DNA of 64,000 nt from Acidobacteriota bacterium (GCA_016196035.1 JACPYM010000066.1:62001-126000), one strand, 5' to 3'; positions 1 through 10,436 are shown, counted from the first letter of the stretch. The notes: generated by a model from the letters alone, not told the origin. Translations and numbers: made by a program.

Positions 1-2664
1 CCGCCCGTCAATAAAGGCGTCCCAGCCGCGATAATACATTTCGCTCAACACCAGAAAGCCCGGTTGCGCATGCTTCGTCTGCAATTCCAGGCGTTGCGGT
101 TCGTAGCGCGTGATTTTGACCTCCGCGCCTGCCGGATCGCCGGGCGCAGGGAGGTCGAGTTGCTCTTTGCCGTACAACTCTTTTTCAAACAGCGCCACCT
201 CGCGCGGATCGTAAGCCGCACCGTCGCCAAGTTTGCCGGTCTTGATCGCGCGCAGCACTTCGGCGGTGGTGGACATTTGCAAACGGCGCACGAACCAGGC
301 GCGCGGCAGAAAATGCTTGTTCTCAAACACCGTGACCGTGCCGAACTGTTGCAGCCGTTGCCAGCGCTCTTCGGGAATGTTCAGCACATCGAGCGCAAAG
401 GAATTGTTTGTCTCGCTGTCAAACACCGCCGCGCGCGTGATGGTGAGATCGGCTTCCGTGGGAAGGTACGTCAATTCGATTTGTTCAATCGTCACGCGGT
501 CGAATTTGAAACGCGCCAGATAGCGATGGCCTTGGTAACCGTCTTCGGGCCAGCTTTCGATGACTTTGGCGCGGTCGTGTTTGATGACGGCTTTGACATC
601 GGCGCGGTCATAGGCCCATTCGGCGGTGTCGCGCCCGGCTTGCATTTGTTGTTCGATGACGCGCCCGTCCGTGGTGAAAAGCTTGATGCCGACGACCGGC
701 GTGCCGGTGGTGAATTGCGGCGAACTGCCCATCGCCGAGACGAAGGCGAGTTCGTTGATCGTCGCGTGTTTTTTGAAGACCGTGCGCACGCCGGGCTTGA
801 GTTGCAGCGTGCTCGGCTCGCCGTTGAATTTGATGCCCTCGTAAGTGACGGTGTCTTTCGAGGCCTGTTCACAGAGCAGGTATTTGACGTTGAGCAGATC
901 GTAACCGCTGTGTTCGGGATTGAACGCGCTGAGGTCTTCGACCCAGCCTTCCAGCGTCATCTGCCCGGCGATGTCGGTCGTGCGCGTGAGGCGCAGCGGG
1001 TCGTAGCCATTCACGCTTTGCAGTCCGCGCACAATCGAGACGTTGGGGAAGTCCAGCATCTCGTAGCCGTCTTTGAAAGGCTGCGGCGACTGACTCAGGA
1101 TGCGAAAGGCATTCAAATCCTTTTCGCGTTCTTTGATGAATTTGACCGAAGGCGCATCGGCCAGCCGTTCGCGCATATTGAAACTGGGCAGCCGCCATTC
1201 ATACGAGAAGCCGTAAGACATCGCATCCAGCAGCACCAGCGCGACGATGGCGACGGAGATCAGCGCGTTTGGTTTACGCGCATACGCCGCCAGCGCCAGC
1301 ACGCCCAAGCCAAAGAACACCACCGGATAGTAAATGTCGGGATTGGCAAACGAACCGGCTTCGGGCGGCAACGGCAAGTCCATCACTAGCCGTTCGTCAA
1401 AGAAGCAATAAATCACGACCGCGACCGCGACGATGCCGCCAAGCACGGCGGAACTCAGGCCGACCAACCGCCAACGTGCGCGCGCTTCCAATTCTGTCAG
1501 CGTCGTGATGCCGAATCCGGCCAGCAACCCCAGCGCCAAATTAAATTCCAGCAAGTGCCGCCCCGGCGCGCGGAACAGGTTATAGACCGGCACGTTATGC
1601 AAAAAGTGATATAAGCCGAAAGGCAAATTGTCGCCTAGCGCCAAGCCCACTGCGACCACCGCCCACGCCAGCCAGAACCATTGCAACGCGGTTTTACGCC
1701 AGCGGCAAAGCGTGACCAGCGCCAACAGCCACGTCAGCATGCCCACATAACCCGCCGTCTCGGTCGGATTCCAGCGGCCCCAGTACGGCACTTTGTACGG
1801 GTCAAGTGCCGCGCCGCCGAAATAATACGGGAAGAAAAAGCCCAGGATTTGCCGGGGCGGCAGTGAGAACTGCGAGAAGTATTCGTATGTGATGGCCGCG
1901 CGTTCGCTGAAATGCAGCATCTCGCGTTCGGGCAAGAGCTGAATCATAGAGAGCAACGCACCGCACAAGCCCATCGCTGCCAACGCGCCCAGATAACGCC
2001 AGGGTTGTTCCTGTTGTTCACGCAAGAATAGGGTGAAAAGCGTATAGGCGCCCGCCACGATGATCGTGTAGCAGGTCATCTGTGGTTCGCCCGCAAAAAG
2101 CTGCAAGGCGATAAACAGCGCGCCCAACGTAACCCAACGCCAGCGCGCGCGTTGATGCAATTCTTCAAGCGCCAGCAAAATCCACGGCAGCCAGGCCGCC
2201 GCTGCGATGCGATTGGTGTGGCCCAGATGCGCGACCAGATAGCCGCCAAAGGCAAACGCCAGCCCCGCTACCAACGCGCCCAATCGCGTCTGGCCGATGC
2301 GCCGCGCGTAAAGATACGCGCCGAGCAAGGCCAGGTGATAGGTCGTGATGACCATCAGATTCATCGCGGCCTGCGGTGAAAAGACAGCGAAGACCCACGT
2401 CGGCGGATACAGCGCGCCCGGCTGAATGCTCGCCAGCAGCGGCATACCCGCGAAGATGTACGGGTTCCAGAGCGGCAGCATCCCTTGTTGCAACATCTGC
2501 CCGATCAAGACGCGGATGCCGAAAATCTGTGACCAGCCGTCACCGGGGGCGAGCGTGACTTGGCCCAGCACAGCCGGAAAAAAATAAAGCAGCGGCGCGA
2601 GGATGAACACGGTGGCGCTCAACCAGCGCGGCCAAGCGTCAGACGGTTTATTGACAGGTGTCAT
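1..2664 (-). CDS. YfhO-family multi-spanning membrane protein (3' end beyond window)
   Basis: An open frame of 888 codons runs leftward from ATG at 2664 without a stop to the window edge, so the C-terminus is missing. The first half is a chain of hydrophobic segments, with an early loop motif WNPYIFAGMPLLASIQ near residues 62-77 that is typical of YfhO-like proteins. The second half is a large, mostly soluble region with beta-rich stretches such as YLLCEQASKDTV. YfhO relatives have a GT-C-like polytopic architecture, and in Bacillus and Listeria YfhO takes part in glycosylating cell-wall polymers. The substrate here cannot be told from sequence. Long frames on the opposite strand (for example 64-1389) are shadows of this gene. 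Confidence in the family is high; the exact function is open. Confidence 0.88.
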   Translation of the reverse strand, partial: MTPVNKPSDAWPRWLSATVFILAPLLYFFPAVLGQVTLAPGDGWSQIFGIRVLIGQMLQQGMLPLWNPYIFAGMPLLASIQPGALYPPTWVFAVFSPQAAMNLMVITTYHLALLGAYLYARRIGQTRLGALVAGLAFAFGGYLVAHLGHTNRIAAAAWLPWILLALEELHQRARWRWVTLGALFIALQLFAGEPQMTCYTIIVAGAYTLFTLFLREQQEQPWRYLGALAAMGLCGALLSMIQLLPEREMLHFSERAAITYEYFSQFSLPPRQILGFFFPYYFGGAALDPYKVPYWGRWNPTETAGYVGMLTWLLALVTLCRWRKTALQWFWLAWAVVAVGLALGDNLPFGLYHFLHNVPVYNLFRAPGRHLLEFNLALGLLAGFGITTLTELEARARWRLVGLSSAVLGGIVAVAVVIYCFFDERLVMDLPLPPEAGSFANPDIYYPVVFFGLGVLALAAYARKPNALISVAIVALVLLDAMSYGFSYEWRLPSFNMRERLADAPSVKFIKEREKDLNAFRILSQSPQPFKDGYEMLDFPNVSIVRGLQSVNGYDPLRLTRTTDIAGQMTLEGWVEDLSAFNPEHSGYDLLNVKYLLCEQASKDTVTYEGIKFNGEPSTLQLKPGVRTVFKKHATINELAFVSAMGSSPQFTTGTPVVGIKLFTTDGRVIEQQMQAGRDTAEWAYDRADVKAVIKHDRAKVIESWPEDGYQGHRYLARFKFDRVTIEQIELTYLPTEADLTITRAAVFDSETNNSFALDVLNIPEERWQRLQQFGTVTVFENKHFLPRAWFVRRLQMSTTAEVLRAIKTGKLGDGAAYDPREVALFEKELYGKEQLDLPAPGDPAGAEVKITRYEPQRLELQTKHAQPGFLVLSEMYYRGWDAFIDGR

Positions 2665-2787
2665 AGCAACTCGACGAGGGGGAAGAGGTGCGGTCAGTAC
2701 ATGATTGTTGTTGATGAATGCGAGGGCGCGATTCTAAATCACAACAGCCAGGATTGGTACATTCAAGTTAATTTGCGTGCGTCGAAA

Positions 2788-2888
2788 TACGGTGTTCAGA
2801 GTTCCGCCTTCAGGCGGTGGCGCGCCGCAGGCGCGTATATTGGCGCTTCGCGCCGCCACCGCCTGAAGGCGGAACTCTGAACACCGTA
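2788..2888. repeat. Long imperfect palindrome between divergent genes
   Basis: The left arm starts TACGGTGTTCAGAGTTCCGC and is matched by its reverse complement ending at 2888. The centre (2821-2853) holds GC-rich sub-palindromes. It lies in the 447-bp gap between the yfhO-like gene and ppk1 and looks like a non-autonomous palindromic element. The rest of the gap (2665-2787, 2889-3111) must hold both promoters, but I see no clear consensus site. Confidence 0.75.
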
Positions 2889-3111
2889 GCACAGTGTTGC
2901 AGTTTCGGCCCGTGTGCCAATGTTGTGTGATTCGATTTAGTGGGCGGGGCGGGCGCTGTCCGCGCCCGCCCCAGCTAAAATCCGCGTAAACACGAGGCTT
3001 CGCCAAATTGACGCCCCGCCACAGTGCACATACAATCCCCAGCCGTGCGTGGATGAAGTCGTCCCCCGATTCCCAAACCTGCCCAAACCTGAAAGTTGAC
3101 TGAGGCATTTT

Positions 3112-5382
3112 ATGAGCACCAAAGTCCGAGGCGAAGCGCGTGAAACGATGATGTTGACGGTGGCCCACCTCTCGCCCGCCGCCCAACAAATGGCCAAAGC
3201 CGCCCCTGCTCCCGCCAATGGCCCCGCCGTTAGCAAAGACAGCGAGAGCAAAGAGGCCAACGGCAAAGCAGCGAATGGCGCGGCTGTCGCGATAGCTGCG
3301 GCGGTTGCACCAGCCGAACGCCGCGGCACGGGCAATCTGGCCGAGAGTCCGCTGCTCAACCGCGAATTGAGTTGGATCGAATTCAACAGCCGCGTGCTCG
3401 ACGAAGCGCTCGACCCGACGCAGCCATTGCTGGAACGCCTGAAATTCCTGGCGATTTTCTCGACCAACCTCGACGAATTTTTCATGGTGCGCGTCAGCGG
3501 CTTGCAGGAACAGAACGAAGCCAACCCGCATCTGACTTCGCCCGATGGGTTGAGCGCGGCGACGCAATTGCGGCTGATCTCAGAACGGCTGCGCCCGTTG
3601 CTGGATGTGCAGATGCGCTGTTTGCTGCGGCAGATTTTGCCGGGGCTGGAAAAATACGAGGTGCGCATCGTGCCGCACGATCAATTGAATCGTGACCAGC
3701 GCAAGGCGCTGCACGATTATTTTTACGAACGCATCTTCCCGATTTTGACGCCGCTCTCGGTTGATCCCAGCCATCCGTTCCCGTACATCTCGAACATCAG
3801 TTTGAACTTGGGCATTCTCGTCGTGCCCGAAACCAATGGCGAAGAGCCGCGTTTCGCGCGCGTCAAAGTGCCGCCCAACGTGCCGCGCCTGATTAAGGTC
3901 GAATCTAGCGGGGGCGCCGAACAGCATTACGTCATGCTCGAAGACGTCATCAGCGCCCACATCGAAGCCCTCTTCCCCGGCATGAAAGTGCAGGAATGCC
4001 AGCCCTTCCGCATCACGCGCGACGCCGACCTGGAAATCGAAGAGGACGAGGCGGGCGATTTGTTGAAGATGGTCGAACAGCAATTGCGCCAGCGCCGTTT
4101 CGGCTTCGGCGTGCGTTTGGAAGTGGCCGCCGGGATGTCGCCCGAAATGGTCAAGTTGTTGCGGCAGGCGCTGGATGTGAGCGAGCAGGATGTTTACACG
4201 GCGGACGGCCCGCTCAACATCCCCGACCTGATGACGCTCTGCAAACTCGATCTGCCCGCGCTGAAAGACGAACCGTTTACGCCGGTCACGCCCAAAGCCT
4301 TGTCCACGGGCGAAACGATTTTCGACGCGATTCGCCATCAGGACATACTGATGCATACGCCCTATGATTCTTTTGCGCCGGTGCTCGAATTCCTGCGCGC
4401 CGCCGCGCGTGATCCCAACGTGCTGGCGATCAAACAGACGCTCTATCGCGTCGGCAAAGATTCGCCCGTCGTCGAAGCCCTGATCGAAGCCGCCGAGAAC
4501 GGTAAACAGGTCGCCGTGCTGGTCGAATTGAAAGCGCGCTTTGACGAAGAGAACAACGTGCGTTGGGCGCGCCGGTTGGAGCAGGCGGGCGTGCACGTCG
4601 TTTACGGCCTGGTCGGCCTAAAGACGCACGCCAAAGTCGCGCTGGTCGTGCGGCAGGAGAAAGACGTGATTCGCCGTTACGTGCATCTGGGCACGGGCAA
4701 TTACAACCCGGCCACCGCGCGCATTTACACCGATCTGGGTTTGTTGACCGCCAATAAAGATTTCGGCGCGGACGTGACTGATCTGTTTAACTTCCTGACC
4801 GGTTATTCGCGGCAGGTGCGCTACCGCAAGCTGTTGGTCGCGCCGGTCAATTTACGGCAGAGCCTGAATGAACTAATCCGCCGCGAAGTCGAGCATCATC
4901 AGGCGGGCCGCCCGGCGGGCATTCTCGCCAAGTTCAACAGCATGACCGACACCGGCATGGCCGAAGAGTTATACGGCGCTTCGCGCGCAGGCGTGCCAAT
5001 TGATTTGCTGATTCGCGGTATTTGTTGTTTGCGCCCCGGCATCGAAGGCCGCAGCGAAACCATCCGCGTCGGCAGCGTCGTGGGCCGCTTCCTCGAACAT
5101 TCGCGCATTTACCGGTTTTTGAATGGCGGCGACGACGTGATCTATCTGGGCAGCGCCGACCTGATGAACCGCAACCTCGACCGCCGTGTCGAAGTGCTCT
5201 TTCCCATCGAAGACGCGCGCCTCAAAGAACGCATCAACCAGGAAATCCTCGCTGCCATGTGGCGCGACAACGTCAAGATGCGCTGGTTGCAACCGGATGG
5301 AACATACGCCCGCCCGCGTTTGGCTGATGACAAAGCGTTTTGCGCGCAGGTGAAGCTGTTGGAGCCGGCGTTGTTAGGGTAG
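3112..5382 (+). CDS. ppk1: Polyphosphate kinase 1
   Basis: Makes inorganic polyphosphate from ATP reversibly. The 756-residue protein has the PPK N-domain signature [10 protein letters not shown] at 83-92, [20 protein letters not shown] soon after, and the two C-terminal phospholipase-D-like domains. His506 in KTHAK matches the autophosphorylated His of E. coli PPK, and His663 in LEHSR matches the second catalytic His. The first 70 or so residues are an Ala-rich, low-complexity extension absent from E. coli PPK. GAGG about 8 nt before the ATG supports the start. It is monocistronic, convergent with the next gene, and followed by a hairpin at 5403-5474. Confidence 0.97.
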   Translation: MSTKVRGEARETMMLTVAHLSPAAQQMAKAAPAPANGPAVSKDSESKEANGKAANGAAVAIAAAVAPAERRGTGNLAESPLLNRELSWIEFNSRVLDEALDPTQPLLERLKFLAIFSTNLDEFFMVRVSGLQEQNEANPHLTSPDGLSAATQLRLISERLRPLLDVQMRCLLRQILPGLEKYEVRIVPHDQLNRDQRKALHDYFYERIFPILTPLSVDPSHPFPYISNISLNLGILVVPETNGEEPRFARVKVPPNVPRLIKVESSGGAEQHYVMLEDVISAHIEALFPGMKVQECQPFRITRDADLEIEEDEAGDLLKMVEQQLRQRRFGFGVRLEVAAGMSPEMVKLLRQALDVSEQDVYTADGPLNIPDLMTLCKLDLPALKDEPFTPVTPKALSTGETIFDAIRHQDILMHTPYDSFAPVLEFLRAAARDPNVLAIKQTLYRVGKDSPVVEALIEAAENGKQVAVLVELKARFDEENNVRWARRLEQAGVHVVYGLVGLKTHAKVALVVRQEKDVIRRYVHLGTGNYNPATARIYTDLGLLTANKDFGADVTDLFNFLTGYSRQVRYRKLLVAPVNLRQSLNELIRREVEHHQAGRPAGILAKFNSMTDTGMAEELYGASRAGVPIDLLIRGICCLRPGIEGRSETIRVGSVVGRFLEHSRIYRFLNGGDDVIYLGSADLMNRNLDRRVEVLFPIEDARLKERINQEILAAMWRDNVKMRWLQPDGTYARPRLADDKAFCAQVKLLEPALLG

Positions 5383-5402
5383 TTCTTGTGATCGTGACAG
5401 AT

Positions 5403-5474
5403 AGAGCAGGGAGTGTGGGCTTCAGCCTGTGTTCGTGACCTCCAACACAGACTGAGGCCTACACTCCCTGCTCT
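5403..5474. terminator. Hairpin between convergent ppk1 and oxidoreductase genes
   Basis: An inverted repeat of about 31 nt per arm (left arm begins AGAGCAGGGAGTGTG) has a short loop and a few mismatches. A TTTT follows on the plus strand. Its position between two convergent stops (5382 and 5483) fits a bidirectional terminator. The arms also resemble the other palindromic repeats of this genome. Confidence 0.6.
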
Positions 5475-5482
5475 TTTGCCCA

Positions 5483-6505
5483 CTATAACCTGACCACCTG
5501 TCCCGCATTCGCTGACGTATACAACGCTTCCACCACTTCCAACGACAGCCGTCCTTCGCGCCCATCAATCAGCGGCGCACGACCCTCCAGCACCGCCTGA
5601 GCCATATCTTCAATCTGCATGCGATGGCCTTCGTTCGAGATGGCCGCCGGATTGGCCGAGCCGTCGGTGAGTTGCGCGTCATTGCTGGGCGCGTCCGCTT
5701 CGCCATCAATGGCCCAGACGCTGATGGCATCGCCATCCAGGATGATTGTGCCGCGTTCGCCGCTGAGTTCGACGCGGCGCTTGAAGCCGGGCTTGACCGA
5801 CGTCGTCGCCTGAATCACGCCGAGCGCGCCGTTTTGAAAGCGCAAGCTCGACACCAACGTGTCTTCGCCTTCGATTTGCGGATAGCGCAGCGCGGCTTTC
5901 ATAGCGAACACTGTCTCGACCGGCCCCGCCAGCCAACGCAGCAAATCCACCGTGTGAATGGCCTGGTTGATCAGCGCGCCGCCGCCATCCAGCGCCTGTG
6001 TTCCGTGCCAGGACTCGGCGTAATACTCCGGCGCGCGATACCATTTCACGATGGCGTCGCAGAGCATCAACTTGCCCAGCCGGTTTTCCGCCAGCGCCTG
6101 TTTGATGCGCAACACGGCGGGCAAAAAACGCGATTGAAAGATCACGCCCAACTTGACGCCCGCTTCTTCGCACGCCGCGATCAACGCATCGGCTTTTGCC
6201 AAGGTCGTCTCAATCGGTTTTTCGGTCAGCACGTGCTTACCCGCGCGCGCGGCGGCGCTGCCTTCTTCGGCATGATTGCCGCTGGGCGTGCACAGATTGA
6301 CGACCTGCAAACCAGGGTGCGCCAGAAATTGCGCGTAATCGGTATAAGCCGTCGCGTTAAAGCGCGCGGCGAATTCAGTTGTCTTGGCTGTATTGCGCCC
6401 GCACACGGCGACCAGCCGCGCGTTGGGGATGGCCTGGATGGCTTCGGCATGCACCTTGCCGATCATACCGGGGCCGGCGATGCCGAAGCCGATTTCATTG
6501 CTCAT
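5483..6505 (-). CDS. Gfo/Idh/MocA family oxidoreductase
   Basis: A 340-residue NAD(P)-dependent dehydrogenase-like protein. The N-terminal Rossmann fold starts [19 protein letters not shown], and the catalytic-region motif is LTEKPIETT near residue 95. The second domain is the usual alpha/beta dehydrogenase C-terminal fold. It has no signal peptide, so it is probably cytoplasmic, unlike the Tat-type relative at 35351. GAGGA lies before the ATG. Divergent from the VOC gene starting at 6600, with 94 bp between them that must hold both promoters. The sugar or polyol substrate is unknown. Confidence 0.92.
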   Translation of the reverse strand: MSNEIGFGIAGPGMIGKVHAEAIQAIPNARLVAVCGRNTAKTTEFAARFNATAYTDYAQFLAHPGLQVVNLCTPSGNHAEEGSAAARAGKHVLTEKPIETTLAKADALIAACEEAGVKLGVIFQSRFLPAVLRIKQALAENRLGKLMLCDAIVKWYRAPEYYAESWHGTQALDGGGALINQAIHTVDLLRWLAGPVETVFAMKAALRYPQIEGEDTLVSSLRFQNGALGVIQATTSVKPGFKRRVELSGERGTIILDGDAISVWAIDGEADAPSNDAQLTDGSANPAAISNEGHRMQIEDMAQAVLEGRAPLIDGREGRLSLEVVEALYTSANAGQVVRL

Positions 6506-6599
6506 TGCTGATAATCCTCAGTTCATGGAATTTGTAATTTGAAATTTGAGATTGCACAATCGCCGCGCTCTTTCATCACTCGTCACAGGAGTTCAACCC

Positions 6600-6971
6600 A
6601 TGCCGATCAATATCGCAGGCTTTCATCACGCTGGCTTTTTAGTCACCGATGTCGAACGCGCCGCCGCATTTTACGAAAACATTCTGGGATTGGAACCGCT
6701 GCCGCGCCCCGATTTGGGCTTTCCCGGCATGTGGTACGACTTACGCAACGGCCATCAGTTGCATTTGATGAGCGTCACCGGCATGCCCGGTCACGCCGAT
6801 CCGCCGCGCCACGACCGCCACCTCGCGCTCAGCGTGCCGGACGTCAATGCCACCGAAGCGCAGTTGCAAGAACTCGGCATTCACATTGCCTATGGCAGTG
6901 GGCGTGCGGGCAACAAACAGTTGTTCATCCGCGACCCGGACGGCAACACGATTGAATTGCGCCCGGCATAG
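6600..6971 (+). CDS. VOC-superfamily (glyoxalase-like) protein
   Basis: A 123-residue single-module vicinal-oxygen-chelate protein. It begins [20 protein letters not shown] and ends with [15 protein letters not shown], the beta-alpha-beta edges that supply metal ligands (His near residue 10, Glu near 119). The open frame extends further upstream, but CAGGAG at about 6586 fixes the ATG at 6600. The family includes glyoxalase I, extradiol dioxygenases and resistance proteins; the substrate is not evident. The TAG stop at 6969-6971 abuts a palindromic repeat that begins at 6972. Confidence 0.9.
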   Translation: MPINIAGFHHAGFLVTDVERAAAFYENILGLEPLPRPDLGFPGMWYDLRNGHQLHLMSVTGMPGHADPPRHDRHLALSVPDVNATEAQLQELGIHIAYGSGRAGNKQLFIRDPDGNTIELRPA

Positions 6972-7064
6972 CTGTCCGACAAGCTGCCAGCTTGTCGGAG
7001 TCTCGGCTGACGAGCCAATAGGTTTCATCGCGACGCCCCGACAAGCTGGCAGCTTGTCGGACAG
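6972..7064. repeat. Double-hairpin palindromic element, copy 1
   Basis: Each end carries a small near-perfect palindrome (CCGACAAGCTG, one base, CAGCTTGTCGG), and the ends are inverted relative to each other about 45 nt apart. It starts right after the VOC stop and supplies the last codons and the stop of the opposite-strand gene ending at 7025. Related copies are at 21959-22040 and, more divergent, 35237-35335. Confidence 0.8.
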
Positions 7065-7693
7065 GTTCGCTCGCGTTCTTCCTGCACATGCCAACGGCGG
7101 CGCATTTCCAAAACCTCATCCGCTAATGCAGCCAGCTTGGGTTTCAACCGTTCACCATCCAACTCGCCCGGATCAGGATACCGTTGCGGCAACACCAGCG
7201 GACGTTCCGCGTCGCGTTCAGCGGCGGGCACGCGGGTGAACATTTGATAGATGCGCCACTCGGCCACGCCGACTTCGCGTTTCAACCACTTCAACGTGCG
7301 CCCCAACTCCGGCTCGCACTCGCTGATGGCGTTGAGCAGTGCGCTGCACAAAAAGGTCGCGCAAAACAGCGTCTTACCGCTCACGCAGCCTTGCGGCTCG
7401 ATGATGCGGCAAGTGGGCGGACAACAGCCCGTGCCCTGCGCGTGACAGCGCCCGCAAATCTCGAACACGCCGCTCGCGGCAAAGAAGCGGTCGAGCTTGG
7501 CGATCAATTCGTCACGCGTCAGTCCGGCGAGTTCGCTTTCTTGTTCTCGCAACGTCGAGCGTTCTGCACGCGCGCAGGTCACGCAATACCAGCGCAGGCT
7601 TTCCTCGCTGGGCACGCCGGGCGTATGAAGCTGCAACTGTTGATAAAGCCGCGCTGGTGCGGTTCCGCATTGTTCGCAAGGTTGATCGGGCAT
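7025..7693 (-). CDS. Cysteine-rich protein of unknown function
   Basis: A 222-residue protein that I do not recognise. An N-terminal pair of CxxC motifs (PCEQC and CVTC, about residues 4-42) looks like a small zinc ribbon. A second cluster follows (ICGRCHAQGTGCCPPTC, about residues 80-96) with further Cys in GCVSGKTLFCATFLCSALL. It may bind zinc or an Fe-S cluster. The ATG at 7693 is preferred over an upstream GTG at 7762 because the upstream stretch overlaps a terminator. The C-terminal tail TCPTSCQLVGASR is encoded by the inserted palindromic element, so the original stop has probably been displaced. It lies downstream of the blaR1-like gene, beyond a terminator. Confidence 0.7.
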   Translation of the reverse strand: MPDQPCEQCGTAPARLYQQLQLHTPGVPSEESLRWYCVTCARAERSTLREQESELAGLTRDELIAKLDRFFAASGVFEICGRCHAQGTGCCPPTCRIIEPQGCVSGKTLFCATFLCSALLNAISECEPELGRTLKWLKREVGVAEWRIYQMFTRVPAAERDAERPLVLPQRYPDPGELDGERLKPKLAALADEVLEMRRRWHVQEERERTCPTSCQLVGASR

Positions 7694-7749
7694 CGGCGCA
7701 CACCTTAACAATCGCGTTGGGCCGCGCGCAATCCAGCCGCGCAAAAAGA

Positions 7750-7781
7750 AAGGCGGGGCCACGTCAAGCGTGCCCCGCCTT
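7750..7781 (-). terminator. Rho-independent terminator of the M56/TonB gene
   Basis: The stem AAGGCGGGGC pairs with GCCCCGCCTT around a 12-nt loop. On the minus strand it is followed by a T-rich run (TTTCTTTTT). It sits 26 nt beyond the stop of the gene at 7807. Confidence 0.8.
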
Positions 7782-7806
7782 GTTTGTTGTAAAGAGGGTG
7801 TTGTGG

Positions 7807-9975
7807 CTATTTCTTCTCTAACAGACTGAAGCCATATTCTAGATTAGCGCGCACGCTGACCGGCTGGCCGTCTTTTATGGCTGGGTCGAAGCGAATCTTT
7901 TGCGCCGCTGCAACAGCCTGTTCTGTCAGACCGTCCGGTAACCCGCGCACGACGCTGATGTCGGTCAGCTTGCCGTTGCGCCGGAAGATGACGCTCAAGA
8001 TGACAATGCCTTCGACTTTGTTGTCGCGCGCTTCTTTGGTGTAGCCCGCTTTTTCGCGGTAGGTGATGACGGGGCGCAAGTCGGCGCTGGCTTTATAAAC
8101 TTCTTCCTCGCCTTGCGCAGCCACTGTCGTTTGGTTGGCCGCCGTTGATTGATCTAGCTGTTGTCGCATTCTGCCAAGTTGCTCTATGAGCGCCTGCGTT
8201 TTTGACGCGCCCGCTGAATTTGGGATGTGCCCGGCGCCCGCCACCCAAAACGAACCATCTTCATATTCCACAATGGTTATGCGGGCAGTGAAATCTGTAG
8301 GGTTGAACGGCCCTGGGTTGAGCCGGTAATAGAGGGTGCGTTCGTTGCCTACTTCGATCATAGCCGTCGGTGGAATGGGTTTCTTGAACTCAGTTGTCAG
8401 ACGCACTGCCCTAATGCGTGGATGAGTGAACTCGCATTCAACGCTCTTGATGGCTAGGGACGCTTGATTGGTCAACGTCAATAGAAACTGCGAAATTAAG
8501 GTAGCTTGGTTGTCGCCCTGTTCCGCAGTGACAAAGGGTTGATAACTTTCTTCCAGCATTGTTTTCACGACGGCCTTATGAATCAGCAGTGGAGGAGCGC
8601 TGGCCGAATCAATACGAATCGGAAATTCCGGCGCTTGCGCAATGGCGTCCCAATGATTGAGTCTGTCCGCCGGTTTGACATCTTGCGGCTCGGCCACAAG
8701 CGAGCGCACAGCTTTGTTTCCATTTACACCGCCCGCGATGCCATTTGCTACTCCGCCTTTCACGTTAATAGCAATACCTTGCTTGATACCGTCGGCGACG
8801 CCATCTGCCACACCGCCTTTGATGCCGTCTTGCGGTCCGCCATCCTCGATCACATTGCCAGACACGGTCGGCGGCTTGTCTTGCGCCAATGCCTGATTGC
8901 GCAGCGGCAATGCAATGACGCAGGAAAACACCAGCAGCGCCGCGACGGTGAACCCGATCAAAAAACGTTGCGGCCACGCCAGCCGCGTCGGAAATTCGTT
9001 TTGTAACATCGCTTCGATTCTCCTTTTCAGATTTGAACCGCCCACGCGCGAAACGCCCGCCATATTTGTGGACGGCCAGCCCAGGCCGAATTGCGCGACT
9101 TTCCACAGGCTGGCGGCGTAAATCTGTGGCGCGCCTTGCCAGCGCAAGACTGCTTCGTCGCAAACCCATTCGCGCTCGGCTAACAAACGCCGATCCAGCC
9201 ACCAGACCAGCGGATGAAACCAGCACAGGCAACATACCCACATCTGCACCGTCGCCAGCAAATTGTCCCGATGCCGAATATGCAACAGTTCGTGCAACAA
9301 CACGGCTTCGAGTTCGGCGTCGCTCAAACGTTCGGCCATGCCTTCCGGCCATGCGATCACTGGCTGCCAAATACGCCAGACACCCGGCTCGGTTAGGCGC
9401 GGGGCGGGCAACAAAACAACATTGTGCTGGTAAGACAGGCGTGCGCGCAGCCGTTGCAGGCATTCGAACTCGCGTCCGGTGTTGAGGGGCTGGCTGTTGC
9501 GTAAAGCCTGCGCGAAACGTCTGCGCCGGGATAGCCAGCCGGTCAGCAACAGTCCCGCGCCCAGCAACCAAACGCCCGTGAGCAGGCAATAAAACTCGTT
9601 ATGCGAGGCCAGAGCCGCCCCCTTGCCCAGCTCAAGCGTGGCGAAAGGCGCGGCGAATTCGCCCAGCGGCTGCGCGTTCTCAAAGACGAGCGCAAAGCTG
9701 GCCGAAGGCAACTCTGCTGCGGGCAACAGTCGTGTGAGCCAGCCAATGCCGCCTTGCGCCAGCCAAAGCAGCAGCGCCGAGGGCAGCAGCAATTTGGCAA
9801 GAACGAGCAGCCAGGCAACGTAACGCACCCGCGCGGGCGCGCGCTTGAGCAAAGTCATGACAAGCCCCGCGAACAAGGCGATGAGCGTCGTTTGCCAAAG
9901 ATGGTTGGCGAAGGCGGGCCAAAACCATTGCGCCCACGCGGCGAGCCCTTGATGCCAAAAAAGATGAGAAAACAT
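7807..9975 (-). CDS. BlaR1-like M56 metallopeptidase fused to a TonB C-terminal domain
   Basis: A 722-residue membrane sensor-protease. Four N-terminal transmembrane segments surround the zinc protease motif HELLH (228-232) and the downstream Glu in EWVCDEAVL (about 274), as in BlaR1/MecR1. In place of a penicillin-binding sensor, the extracytoplasmic part has a Gly-rich low-complexity stretch (about residues 375-420) and a TonB C-terminal domain (about 640-722). In known BlaR1 systems the activated protease leads to inactivation of BlaI; by analogy this protein should control the BlaI-like repressor 23 nt upstream. AAGGAG precedes the ATG. The inducing signal is unknown; the TonB-like end may contact peptidoglycan or an outer-membrane protein. 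Confidence 0.93.
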   Translation of the reverse strand: MFSHLFWHQGLAAWAQWFWPAFANHLWQTTLIALFAGLVMTLLKRAPARVRYVAWLLVLAKLLLPSALLLWLAQGGIGWLTRLLPAAELPSASFALVFENAQPLGEFAAPFATLELGKGAALASHNEFYCLLTGVWLLGAGLLLTGWLSRRRRFAQALRNSQPLNTGREFECLQRLRARLSYQHNVVLLPAPRLTEPGVWRIWQPVIAWPEGMAERLSDAELEAVLLHELLHIRHRDNLLATVQMWVCCLCWFHPLVWWLDRRLLAEREWVCDEAVLRWQGAPQIYAASLWKVAQFGLGWPSTNMAGVSRVGGSNLKRRIEAMLQNEFPTRLAWPQRFLIGFTVAALLVFSCVIALPLRNQALAQDKPPTVSGNVIEDGGPQDGIKGGVADGVADGIKQGIAINVKGGVANGIAGGVNGNKAVRSLVAEPQDVKPADRLNHWDAIAQAPEFPIRIDSASAPPLLIHKAVVKTMLEESYQPFVTAEQGDNQATLISQFLLTLTNQASLAIKSVECEFTHPRIRAVRLTTEFKKPIPPTAMIEVGNERTLYYRLNPGPFNPTDFTARITIVEYEDGSFWVAGAGHIPNSAGASKTQALIEQLGRMRQQLDQSTAANQTTVAAQGEEEVYKASADLRPVITYREKAGYTKEARDNKVEGIVILSVIFRRNGKLTDISVVRGLPDGLTEQAVAAAQKIRFDPAIKDGQPVSVRANLEYGFSLLEKK

Positions 9976-9998
9976 CGGCGCGCTCCTTTGCGAAAGGG

Positions 9999-10436
9999 TT
10001 AATTGCGGCGTGCGGGTGTGCGTTTGCGCGGTTTCGGCGTTTCAGCGGGCGTGGCTGTTGGCGCCGGTTCCGCCAGCATGGTTTCCAGTGCGCGCACGTC
10101 TTCCAGGCTGAGCTTGCCGGCTTCGGCCAGATGCGCCATCAGCGGGCGCGCCGAACCGCCGAAGAGCATCAGCAGTTCGTCAATCAGGCGGCGATGCGCG
10201 GCCTGGCGCGTAAGCGTGGGTTCGAAGATATGTGCGTTGCCAATCTGTTTGACCTGGCGCACCGCGCCTTTTTGCTCCAAGCGGCGGATGATGGTTTGGA
10301 CGGTCGTGTAAGCGGGACGCTGCTTTTCCGGCAGCGCCTCGTGGATTTCGCGGATGGCGGCGCGCTGTAAATCCCAGAGCGCATCCATGATTTCCAGCTC
10401 GAATTTCGTTAATTTGATTTCCGGTTTGTGCGGCAT
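9999..10436 (-). CDS. BlaI/MecI-family transcriptional repressor
   Basis: A 145-residue winged-helix repressor. It begins KLTKFELEIMDALW, with the recognition-helix region YTTVQTIIRRLEQKG near residues 43-57 and a C-terminal dimerisation and cleavage region. A Pro/Thr/Arg-rich tail ends the protein. It is the first gene of a two-gene operon with the M56 sensor-protease. Upstream, at 10482-10496, is an inverted repeat of the BlaI operator type, so it is likely autoregulated and may also control the divergent gene at 10554. Confidence 0.95.
   Translation of the reverse strand: MPHKPEIKLTKFELEIMDALWDLQRAAIREIHEALPEKQRPAYTTVQTIIRRLEQKGAVRQVKQIGNAHIFEPTLTRQAAHRRLIDELLMLFGGSARPLMAHLAEAGKLSLEDVRALETMLAEPAPTATPAETPKPRKRTPARRN

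Noticed and set aside
64-1389. Long rightward open frame opposite the YfhO-like gene
   Set aside because: The minus frame encodes a recognisable membrane protein across the whole span. The plus frame has biased composition (Arg, Gln, Val rich) and no domain. Similar antisense frames at 3580-4596, 24449-26017, 34922-36259 and 45078-45977 are rejected for the same reason: high-GC third positions keep the opposite frame open.
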